Source: Stutzerimonas stutzeri
Lineage (GTDB): Bacteria; Pseudomonadota; Gammaproteobacteria; Pseudomonadales; Pseudomonadaceae
Direction: 5' to 3'
Assembly (NCBI RefSeq): GCF_000935215.1
Contig: NZ_JXXD01000026.1
Span: 1-64,000 of the forward strand
Length of the DNA: 64,000 bases
In this document: positions 55,106 to 62,784 of the stretch, in pieces
Numbering within the stretch: the first letter of the stretch is position 1
How the letters are laid out: each line of letters starts with the position of its first letter
Notes under the pieces: model-generated
Seen by the model: the letters and a program-made list of their open reading frames with translations, nothing else
Told to the model about the DNA's origin: nothing
Database searches by the model: none
Program-made: the position numbers and the translations under genes

Positions 55106-55543
55106 ATGTTCAAGAACATCTTGATCGTCTGTGTCGGAAACATCTGCCGAAGCCCCACGGCCGAAGCGCTGTTCGCACACAGACTCAGCGGCCAGGACCT
55201 GACGATCAGCTCGGCAGGGATTGGTGCATTAGTAGGTAACCCGATGGACAAGACCGCCCATGAAGTACTGCAGGACAACGGGCTGGAGCTACCAGCTCAC
55301 TGCGCGCGCCAGGTCGACAGCCACATGCTGCACCAGGCGGATCTGATCCTAGCGATGGAGCATAGCCACATTCAGCACATTCGCCAGATCGCACCTGAAG
55401 TGCACGGCAAAACGTTTCTCATCGGTAAATGGCAGGACGAGCTGGAAATCCCGGACCCGTACCGCCAATCCAAACCCGCGTTTGAACATGTCCACAATCT
55501 CCTGACGAAATCCGTCGAGAGCTGGCTTCCTTACCTGAAATGA
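55106..55543 (+). CDS. wzb: Low-molecular-weight protein tyrosine phosphatase Wzb
   Basis: Cytoplasmic phosphatase of 145 aa that dephosphorylates the Wzc kinase. The P-loop is CVGNICRS with catalytic Cys9 and Arg15, and the acid-base aspartate is in DPYRQ near residue 115, the low-molecular-weight PTP arrangement. It lies 13 bp upstream of wzc, the standard pairing in Wzy-dependent polysaccharide loci. ATG 55106 follows GAGG. Confidence 0.94.
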   Translation: MFKNILIVCVGNICRSPTAEALFAHRLSGQDLTISSAGIGALVGNPMDKTAHEVLQDNGLELPAHCARQVDSHMLHQADLILAMEHSHIQHIRQIAPEVHGKTFLIGKWQDELEIPDPYRQSKPAFEHVHNLLTKSVESWLPYLK

Positions 55544-55556
55544 AGAAGGAACTTCG

Positions 55557-57773
55557 ATGACAACCATGCCCCGCCCGATCTATGAAACCAAAGAGGACAA
55601 GGACATCGACTTGGCCCACCTCTTTGACACCTTCATCAACAACCGCTTGTTGATCCTGGGCATCACCGGGTTCTTTGCAGCCCTGGGGATCGCCTACGCC
55701 CTGCTTGCGACGCCGGTCTATCTCGCCAGCGCGATGATCCAGATCGAACCGAAGAACGGGCTGCCAAGCCTGACTGACGTGGTCAACACCAATCCGCCGG
55801 TGTCTCCGGCGCAAACCGAGATCGCGCTGCTCAAGTCGCGCTCGGTGGTTGGTGGTGCCGTTGCCAGCCTGAATCTCGACATCCAGATCACCCCCCACCA
55901 CTTCCCGATCATCGGCGGCTTCATGGCGCGTCGCTTCGAGCCGAGCGAAGAAGGTGAATTGGGTTGGCACCCTGCCGGTCTGGGCGCTTACGCCTGGGGT
56001 GGCGAGACGCTGAAGGTCACTCAGCTGGAAGTGCCGGACAAGGTCCATGGCAAGGAGCTGACACTCGAAGCGGCAGAGAACAACGGCTTCATCCTGCGTG
56101 ACAAGGACGACGAGGTCGTGGTTCAGGGTGTCGTTGGCGAGCCGGTCGAGACAGAGGACTACCGCGTCACCGTGGCTGAGCTGAATGCACGGCCGGGCAC
56201 CACCTTCACCGTGGTCAAGAACCGTACCTACAACACCACTGAGAGCTACCAGCAGCGTCTGTCGGCCGCCGAACGCGGCAAGCAGTCGGGCATCGTCAAC
56301 GTGACCCTCGAAGACCCCAACCCGGAGCACGCTATTCGCGTTCTGGAAGAGGTCGCCAGCCGTTATGTAGACCAGAACGTCGCGCGCAATGCCGCCGAAG
56401 CCACCCAGAGCCTGGAGTTCCTGAATGAGCAGGTGCCAGCCGTACGCAAGAAGCTGGAAGCTGCGCAGACAGCCCTGAACAAGTACCAGACCGGCTCGGG
56501 CTCGGTGGACATCACTGCCGAAACGCAATCCGTGCTGGACCGCATCGTCGATCTCGAGAAGCAGATCTCCGAGCAGAACCTCAAGCGTACCGAGATGGAA
56601 CGCCGCTTCACCCGTCAGCATCCGAACTTCCAGGCGTTGATGAACCAGATCAACCAACTGCAGATGCAGAAGGAAGAACTGGAGAAGCAGATCGGCACCC
56701 TGCCGTCGACCCAGCAGGAACTGCTGCGCCTGACCCGTGACGTGGAAGTTTCCTCGGAAACCTATTCCATGCTGCTGAACAAGACCCAGGAGCTGGACAT
56801 CATTCGCGCCGGCACCGTAGGCAACGTGCGCATCATCGACCATGCGGCCGCTGACCTGGAAAACCCGGTCAAGCCGAACAAGCCGCTGGTGGTCATCGTC
56901 GCGACCCTGCTGGGCGCCCTGCTCGCTACCGCATTCGTCTATGTGCGTGAAGCACTCAAGCGTGGCGTTGAGAACCCGGAAGACATCGAGCGTACCGGCA
57001 CCCCGGTGTATGCCTCCATTCCGTTCACCGACAAGCAGGCTGCTCTGGAAAAACGCCTGGCCAACTTCAAGCGTGACAAGAGCACCGCCTCCTACCTGCT
57101 GACCATCAACGACCCGGCCGACCTCGCCACCGAAGCCATGCGCAGCCTGCGTACCAGCCTGCACTTCGCCATGATCGAGGCCAAGAACAACGTCCTGATG
57201 ATCACCGGCCCGAGCCCGGCAGTGGGCAAGTCCTTCGTCACCACCAACCTCGCCGCGGTCGTTGCACAATCCGGCAAGCGCGTGCTGCTGATCGATGCCG
57301 ACATGCGCAAGGGTTACCTGCACAAGGTCATGCGCTGTGATGGCGACAAGGGTCTGTCGGACATCCTCTCCGGCCGCATCACCCTGTTCGATGCCATCCA
57401 GAAGACCCAACTGAACAACCTGCACGTGATCACCCATGGCCAGCTGCCGCCGAACCCCTCGGAGCTGCTGATGCACGAGAACTTCTCGCGCTTCGTCAAG
57501 GAGATCAGCCACATGTACGACCTGGTGATCTTCGATACTCCGCCGATCCTGGCGGTCACCGACGCCGCGCTGGTCGGCAGCCAGGCCGGTACCACACTGA
57601 TGGTCACCCGCTATGCGCTGAACGGTGTGAAGGAAATCGAGGCAGCCAAGCGTCGACTCGAGCAGAACGGTCTGATCGTCAAGGGCGTCATCTTCAACGC
57701 AGTGGTTCGCAAGGCTTCAACCTACGGCGAGTACGGCTACTACCAGTACGAATACGCCAGCACCAGCAAATAA
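55557..57773 (+). CDS. wzc: Tyrosine autokinase / polysaccharide co-polymerase Wzc
   Basis: Inner-membrane polysaccharide co-polymerase and BY-kinase of 738 aa. Two membrane helices (about residues 32-52 and 443-463) flank a periplasmic Wzz domain with a coiled region (about 275-400). The cytoplasmic kinase has Walker A GPSPAVGKS (Lys558), Walker A' VLLIDADMRKG and Walker B LVIFDTPPI. The tyrosine cluster at the extreme C-terminus (YGEYGYYQYEYASTSK) is the autophosphorylation site. It controls chain length and export with Wzb. A perfect hairpin follows the stop. Confidence 0.95.
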   Translation: MTTMPRPIYETKEDKDIDLAHLFDTFINNRLLILGITGFFAALGIAYALLATPVYLASAMIQIEPKNGLPSLTDVVNTNPPVSPAQTEIALLKSRSVVGGAVASLNLDIQITPHHFPIIGGFMARRFEPSEEGELGWHPAGLGAYAWGGETLKVTQLEVPDKVHGKELTLEAAENNGFILRDKDDEVVVQGVVGEPVETEDYRVTVAELNARPGTTFTVVKNRTYNTTESYQQRLSAAERGKQSGIVNVTLEDPNPEHAIRVLEEVASRYVDQNVARNAAEATQSLEFLNEQVPAVRKKLEAAQTALNKYQTGSGSVDITAETQSVLDRIVDLEKQISEQNLKRTEMERRFTRQHPNFQALMNQINQLQMQKEELEKQIGTLPSTQQELLRLTRDVEVSSETYSMLLNKTQELDIIRAGTVGNVRIIDHAAADLENPVKPNKPLVVIVATLLGALLATAFVYVREALKRGVENPEDIERTGTPVYASIPFTDKQAALEKRLANFKRDKSTASYLLTINDPADLATEAMRSLRTSLHFAMIEAKNNVLMITGPSPAVGKSFVTTNLAAVVAQSGKRVLLIDADMRKGYLHKVMRCDGDKGLSDILSGRITLFDAIQKTQLNNLHVITHGQLPPNPSELLMHENFSRFVKEISHMYDLVIFDTPPILAVTDAALVGSQAGTTLMVTRYALNGVKEIEAAKRRLEQNGLIVKGVIFNAVVRKASTYGEYGYYQYEYASTSK

Positions 57774-57779
57774 GGTGAG

Positions 57780-57809
57780 TGCATGGCGACGGCTCACCGT
57801 CGCCATGCA
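57780..57809 (+). terminator. Perfect 13-bp hairpin after wzc
   Basis: Arms TGCATGGCGACGG (57780-57792) and CCGTCGCCATGCA (57797-57809) with loop CTCA begin 7 bp after the wzc stop. The following 95 bp before the GH5 start have no T-run. It may limit read-through so that the downstream genes are expressed less than wcaJ-wzb-wzc, or it may stabilise the upstream message. Confidence 0.6.
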
Positions 57810-57904
57810 GAACACTGCAGCTACCCCCCACTTTCCTCACTGCCGAGCAACTGGCCTTCCGAGCGTCAGTGGAACTTACTTTTGCCCGAAGATAGGTGTT
57901 AGCG

Positions 57905-58984
57905 ATGACCAGACACCCCAACCGGCCAGCACAACGCCTCACACGACTGGCTGTGGCACTGGTGGCCACGCTGTCCGCAGTCGGCGCGAGCGCCGCCGAT
58001 TGGCCAACCAGCGACACGGGCCTCGCCCTGCTCGGGGTCAATATCTCCGGCGCCGGATTTGCCCCACACGTGACTCCGGGCAAGAACGGCACGAACTACT
58101 TCTATCCGGAAAAGAAGCACTTCAAGTACTACGCCGATCAAGGCATCCGCCTGATCCGCTTTCCCTTCATCTGGGAGCGGGTTCAACACTCGCTCGATGA
58201 CGGATTGAACTTCGACCAGATCCGGTTGTTGAAGAAGACCCTGGATCTGGCCGCGATGAATGGCCAGAAGGTCATTCTGGACATGCACAACTATGGTCGT
58301 TACCACGGCGAACTCATCGGCTCGAGCAAGGTGCCTTACGACGCCTACGCATCGGTGTGGCGCGAACTGGCCAAGCGCTTCAAGGGTCACCGCGGCCTGC
58401 TCGGCTACGACATCATGAACGAGCCACACGGCACCGTTGGACTCTGGCCAGGCGCGGCGCAAGCGGCGGTCGATGCGATTCGCGAAGTCGACGATCAGAC
58501 GCTGATCTTCATCGAAGGCGAGCGCTGGTCCAGCGCGTACCACTGGCCGCTGGTGAACGCCAACTTCCTCATCAACGACCCGGCCGACCGCATCGTCTAC
58601 GAAGCGCACCTGTATTTCGACCAGGATTTCTCCGGCAAGTACATGGCGCAGACCAGCCGCGATATCGACCCGATGATCGGCGTCGAGCGCGCTCGCCCCT
58701 TCATCGAATGGCTGAAGAAACACGGCCAGCGAGGCTTCCTCGGCGAATACGGCATTCCCGATGACCTGCCCGAAGCGGCGGTCGCCATGGACAACCTGCT
58801 CGCCTACCTCAATGACAACTGCGTACCCAGCGCCTACTGGGCCGGCGGCCCCGGCTGGGGCACCTACAAGCTTGCAATCGAGCCGCGCAAGGGCGAGGAC
58901 CGTCCTCAGATGGAGCTCATGCGCAAACACCTGGCGAACGACTGCACTGCCATTGGCCCTACCCCTGCGCACAACGCTGACTGA
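57905..58984 (+). CDS. Secreted glycoside hydrolase family 5 enzyme
   Basis: Endoglycosidase of 359 aa with a signal peptide (residues 1-29, ending GASA). The GH5 barrel is marked by IRLIRFPFIWERV, the acid/base Glu173 in DIMNEPHG and the nucleophile Glu281 in FLGEYG. It resembles cellulase-like enzymes found in exopolysaccharide loci. It may trim or release polymer in the periplasm or outside; the substrate is unknown. The start is ATG 57905, with AGG eight bases upstream. It sits between wzc and the pyruvyl transferase. Confidence 0.88.
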   Translation: MTRHPNRPAQRLTRLAVALVATLSAVGASAADWPTSDTGLALLGVNISGAGFAPHVTPGKNGTNYFYPEKKHFKYYADQGIRLIRFPFIWERVQHSLDDGLNFDQIRLLKKTLDLAAMNGQKVILDMHNYGRYHGELIGSSKVPYDAYASVWRELAKRFKGHRGLLGYDIMNEPHGTVGLWPGAAQAAVDAIREVDDQTLIFIEGERWSSAYHWPLVNANFLINDPADRIVYEAHLYFDQDFSGKYMAQTSRDIDPMIGVERARPFIEWLKKHGQRGFLGEYGIPDDLPEAAVAMDNLLAYLNDNCVPSAYWAGGPGWGTYKLAIEPRKGEDRPQMELMRKHLANDCTAIGPTPAHNAD

Positions 58985-59002
58985 TTCTGGAGTGACTCGA
59001 AC

Positions 59003-60190
59003 ATGAAATTCGGACTGCTATGGCACTCGTTCTCTTCCGGCAACCTCGGGGTTGGCGCCCTGAGCATTTCCAACATGCTGCTGATCGACGAGGCCGCGCG
59101 TAAATGCGGGATCACCCCGGAGTTCCTGATCATCGGTTCGTCCGGGCCCTGCGACTACCCGCCGTCCACCGAGCGCTTCAACTACGAATTCATCGAGTTC
59201 AACGAGAAAGCGCTGCTGAAGAACCCCCACGGCCTGTATCAGGCGATCAGCTCCTGTGACGCGGTGTTCGATATCGGCGAAGGCGACAGCTTTTCCGACA
59301 TCTACGGTGCCAAGCGCCTGATCAAGCTGCTGGTCAGCAAAGGCATGGCCCTGGGCGGTCGCGTTCCGCTGATCCTCTCGCCGCAGACCATCGGCCCGTT
59401 CAAGTCGGACTGGGGCACCAAGGCTTCGGCCTGGGCGATGAAGAAGAGCACCATGGTCTTCGCCCGCGATCACCAGTCGTTCGACGTGCTCAAGCAGCTG
59501 AACATCCCCAATCGCGACGAAGTCATCGACGTCGCCTTCGCCCTGCCCTTCGAGCGCCAGAGCGAACAGCGCGACCCAAGCAAGCTGGCTGTCGGCCTCA
59601 GCGTGTCGGCGCTGCTGCATCACGGCGGATACGAAGGCACCGCCAATCAGTTCGGCCTGCGCGCCGACTACAAGGCGCTGACCGACCGCCTTATCCGGAC
59701 CCTGCTCGAGCGCGGCCACGAAGTGCACCTGGTGCCCCACGTGATCCCGATCGGCTTCCCCGCCGAAGACGACTACACCGTGTCCCAGCAACTGCAGCAG
59801 CAGTATCCCGAGCTCAAGCTGGCGCCGCGCTTCAAAGGGCCGATCGAGGCCAAGTCCTACATCAGCGGCATGGACTTCTTCGTCGGCGCGCGCATGCATG
59901 CGACCATCGGTGCGTTTTCCGCCGGTGTGCCGGTCGTGCCGCTGGCCTACAGCCGCAAGTTCGCCGGGCTCTATCAGTCGCTCGACTACCACCGCGTGGT
60001 GGACCTCAAGACCGAGGACACCGAGAGCGCACTGGAGCTGGTTCTCGCGCATCTGGACGACCGTGAACAGCTCAAGGCCGAAGTTGCCGCCAGCGGCGCG
60101 ATCATCCGCCGCAAGCTGGACGCCTACGGCGTGGCGCTGGAGCAGATCCTCTCCACCCTGCACCAGCCTCAGGCCGCGTATCAGAGATAA
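59003..60190 (+). CDS. Polysaccharide pyruvyl transferase family protein
   Basis: Cytoplasmic protein of 395 aa related to WcaK/AmsJ pyruvyl transferases, which add ketal pyruvate to sugars from phosphoenolpyruvate. Features: N-terminal GLLWHSFSSGNLGVGALSIS, the DIGEGDSFSDIYG loop, LSPQTIGPFKS and the C-terminal MDFFVGARMHATIGAFSAGV. Pyruvylation gives the polymer negative charge. It starts 18 bp after the GH5 stop and ends 2 bp before wzx, so it belongs to the same transcript. Confidence 0.9.
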   Translation: MKFGLLWHSFSSGNLGVGALSISNMLLIDEAARKCGITPEFLIIGSSGPCDYPPSTERFNYEFIEFNEKALLKNPHGLYQAISSCDAVFDIGEGDSFSDIYGAKRLIKLLVSKGMALGGRVPLILSPQTIGPFKSDWGTKASAWAMKKSTMVFARDHQSFDVLKQLNIPNRDEVIDVAFALPFERQSEQRDPSKLAVGLSVSALLHHGGYEGTANQFGLRADYKALTDRLIRTLLERGHEVHLVPHVIPIGFPAEDDYTVSQQLQQQYPELKLAPRFKGPIEAKSYISGMDFFVGARMHATIGAFSAGVPVVPLAYSRKFAGLYQSLDYHRVVDLKTEDTESALELVLAHLDDREQLKAEVAASGAIIRRKLDAYGVALEQILSTLHQPQAAYQR

Positions 60191-60192
60191 TC

Positions 60193-61425
60193 ATGCGCGA
60201 TCACGCCCTGATGGGGGTTACCACGGCGGCCCGCACCGCCGTGCAGCTCGGCACCCTGCTGATCCTCGCGCGAACGCTGGGGCCGAGCGATTTCGGCTTC
60301 ATTTCGATCGTGATCACCTGGTCGACCATCGTCGCCCTGGTGACCGACTACGGCTTCGGCATGCGCGCCTTGCGCGACATCGGCGCCGAGCGCCATCGCG
60401 CGGGCGAGATCATGTCCGCCAGCCTGGCGGCGAAGTCCGTACTGGTACTGCCGGCCTGCATCGTGCTGCTGCCGATCATTCTGTTCGTCCTCGATCTGCA
60501 CACCACCGAGCGCTTTGCCGCAGTGCTGTTCCTGCTCGGCACGATTGCCTCCTCCTATGGCGACCTTGGCCTGACGGTGTTTCGCAGCATTGGCCAGTTC
60601 CATCGCGAGACGAAGATCGTGGCTGCGACGGCACTGGTGCATTTCGTCCTGATCGGCGCGGCGATCCTGCTGCGCAACGATGTGCTGGCCATCGGCGTCG
60701 CCTTTCTGGTGTCACGTCTGATCTACGCGACTTTCGCCCTGCGCGCGCTGTCGAAAATCCTCGAACTCGGCGGCATCCTGCGCAACTCCTGGAAGGTGCT
60801 GGCCGAGCGCTTCAGGTCTTCCACCAGCTTCGCGGTGGACAGCGGTGCGACCAACATCTTCGCCCAGCTGGACGTCATCCTCGTCAACCATCTCGCCGGG
60901 CGCGAAGCCGCAGGCATCTACTTCGCCGGCTCGCGCCTGATCCAGGGCGCGGTGCCGTTCAGCGTGCTGCTGGCCAGCGTGCACATCCCGCGTTTCGCCT
61001 ACCAGCTGCACAACAAGACCGCCGGGCTGGCCCGCTATGGCCTGCGCATCCTCGGCGAGTACGCGGGCATGGGACTGGTGTTCGCGCTGGCGTTCTTCTT
61101 CATCGGCCCGCTGTTCACCGACTATTTCCTCGGCGCCGAGTACGCCGAGCTGAACACCCTCTGGCTGGCCTTCGCCTGCTTCACCGCGGCGCGCTTCATC
61201 GCCGCCGGTCTCGGCGTACAGCTGATGGCGATGGGCACAGGCTTCCTACGCACCTTCGGAATCATCGCCTCGGGCGTGATCACGGTGCTCTGTTACTGGA
61301 TTTTCATCCCCTCGCACGGGATACAGGCGGCTCCCTGGGTGTCCACTCTGGGCATGGTCGTCCTGACGCTTATCTACGGTTATGCGGTGCTCAACATCTA
61401 TCGCAAGCGGCGCCAGCCGGCATGA
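60193..61425 (+). CDS. wzx: Polysaccharide repeat-unit flippase Wzx
   Basis: Membrane flippase of 410 aa of the MOP/Wzx family. It has about 12 hydrophobic helices, with motifs AVQLGTLLILARTLGPSDFG at the start and NIFAQLDVILVNHL in the middle, as in O-unit and exopolysaccharide exporters. It moves the lipid-linked repeat unit across the inner membrane. The ATG at 60193 lies 2 bp after the pyruvyl transferase stop. The end overlaps a 23-codon micro-ORF by 4 bp. Confidence 0.92.
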   Translation: MRDHALMGVTTAARTAVQLGTLLILARTLGPSDFGFISIVITWSTIVALVTDYGFGMRALRDIGAERHRAGEIMSASLAAKSVLVLPACIVLLPIILFVLDLHTTERFAAVLFLLGTIASSYGDLGLTVFRSIGQFHRETKIVAATALVHFVLIGAAILLRNDVLAIGVAFLVSRLIYATFALRALSKILELGGILRNSWKVLAERFRSSTSFAVDSGATNIFAQLDVILVNHLAGREAAGIYFAGSRLIQGAVPFSVLLASVHIPRFAYQLHNKTAGLARYGLRILGEYAGMGLVFALAFFFIGPLFTDYFLGAEYAELNTLWLAFACFTAARFIAAGLGVQLMAMGTGFLRTFGIIASGVITVLCYWIFIPSHGIQAAPWVSTLGMVVLTLIYGYAVLNIYRKRRQPA

Positions 61426-61493
61426 CCGAACTCATTAAATACTGCCGGTCGCGCATCGCGCTCGACTGGCCGCTCAAGGGAAGGCAGGTATGA
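61422..61493 (+). CDS. Putative coupled micro-ORF (23 aa)
   Basis: A 23-codon reading frame that starts with ATGA overlapping the wzx stop (ATG 61422-61424, wzx TGA 61423-61425) and ends with TGA at 61491-61493 overlapping the ATG at 61490 of the next gene. The peptide starts MTELIKYCRSRIALDW and ends LKGRQV. The double overlap would carry ribosomes from wzx to the iron-sulfur protein. I see no homology; it may be a remnant of a small gene or a coupling device. Translation is unproven. Confidence 0.4.
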   Translation: MTELIKYCRSRIALDWPLKGRQV

Positions 61494-62740
61494 AAGCTTC
61501 ATTGAATCGCGTGCTGAACAACGACTTGTGCAGCGGCTGTGGCATGTGCAGCTCGGTCGCAGACGACGACGCCATCAAGATGCGTCTGACCGGCGATGGC
61601 TACCACCGTCCGGTGCTCAATAGTCAGTATCAGAACAAGCCGGTGGCCAACGCGCAGACCAGCGCCGCTTTCGCCAAGTCCTGCCCGGCGCTGAATCTGG
61701 ACATTCGCCCGTACAAGTCGGAGAACTACCATCCGATATGGGGCGAGATCCTCGACACGCTCAAAGGCTACGCCGCTGATAACGAGATCCGTCAGGCTGG
61801 CTCGTCCGGCGGCGTGATCTCGGCGCTGGCGCAGTATTGCCTGGAGAACAAGCTGGTCGACGGCGTGATCCAGATCCAGGCTTCGCAGACCGATCCGCTG
61901 GAGAACGTCGCCACCATCAGCCGCTCGCGGCAGAACGTCATCGCCTCTTCCGGCTCTCGCTACGCGCCGGCCAGCCCGGGCGAAGCGCTGAAGTGGGTAG
62001 CCATGTCCACCGAGAAGTACCTGTTCATCGGCAAGCCGTGCGACGTCGCTGCCGTGCGCCAGATGCAGCAGCACAACCCGCGGCTGAAGGAAAACATCCC
62101 TTACATCGTCTCGTTCATGTGCGCCGGCACGCCGAGCCTGCAGGGCACCGAGCAGGTGCTGGACAAGCTGGAGGTAAAACGCAGCGACGTCACCGCCTTC
62201 CGCTACCGCGGCGACGGCTGGCCGGGGCTGACCAAGGCCACGCTGAAGAATGGCGACGAACGCACCATGACCTACAACGACTCTTGGGGAAAAGTGCTCA
62301 ACCGCCACCTGCAAACCCGCTGCAAGATCTGCCCGGACGGCATTGGCGAATTCGCCGACATCGTCTGCGCCGATGGCTGGGAAGGCGATGAAAAGGGCTA
62401 CCCGTCCTTCGAGGAGCGCGAGGGCAATTCGCTGATTCTGGTACGCACCGCAAAAGGTCGCGAACTTTTTCGCAACGCGGAGGCTGCTGGCGTTGTCAAA
62501 GCCGAGGCTTTCGATACGGGCAGCATCTTCTCCATTCAGCCGTTCCAGTACTACCGCCGCACGACGATCCTGCCGCGGCTGCTGGCGATGAAGCTGCTGT
62601 TGCTCAAGACCCCTACGTACAAAGGCTTCGAACTTGGCAAAGGGGTAAAGGAGATCGGGTTCTACCAGAGCTTCAAGGCGTTCACCGGTCTCCTGGTGCG
62701 GCGCAAGAAGATCAAGAAGCGGGCGCTGGAAACAGCTTGA
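61490..62740 (+). CDS. F420-hydrogenase/dehydrogenase beta-like iron-sulfur protein
   Basis: Protein of 416 aa of the coenzyme F420 hydrogenase/dehydrogenase beta subunit family. A [4Fe-4S]-type motif is at Cys14, Cys17 and Cys20 (CSGCGMC), and further cysteines are in GKPCDVAAV, SFMCAGTPS and CKIC (278-281). The flavin/Fe-S fold with QAGSSGGVISALA is typical. Relatives occur in polysaccharide loci next to pyruvyl transferases and are of unknown function; pseudomonads are not expected to use F420, so a flavin-linked reduction is possible. AAGGCAGG precedes the ATG. Confidence 0.85.
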   Translation: MKASLNRVLNNDLCSGCGMCSSVADDDAIKMRLTGDGYHRPVLNSQYQNKPVANAQTSAAFAKSCPALNLDIRPYKSENYHPIWGEILDTLKGYAADNEIRQAGSSGGVISALAQYCLENKLVDGVIQIQASQTDPLENVATISRSRQNVIASSGSRYAPASPGEALKWVAMSTEKYLFIGKPCDVAAVRQMQQHNPRLKENIPYIVSFMCAGTPSLQGTEQVLDKLEVKRSDVTAFRYRGDGWPGLTKATLKNGDERTMTYNDSWGKVLNRHLQTRCKICPDGIGEFADIVCADGWEGDEKGYPSFEEREGNSLILVRTAKGRELFRNAEAAGVVKAEAFDTGSIFSIQPFQYYRRTTILPRLLAMKLLLLKTPTYKGFELGKGVKEIGFYQSFKAFTGLLVRRKKIKKRALETA

Positions 62741-62784
62741 AAGGCTGTGGCGCTCAAGGAACCAATACCTAAGGACTCAGGTTG

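Noticed and set aside
55419-57512. A 697-codon open frame on the minus strand across wzc
   Set aside because: It is fully antisense to wzc, whose kinase motifs and membrane helices are unambiguous. Long antisense frames are normal in GC-rich genes and this one has no family similarity.
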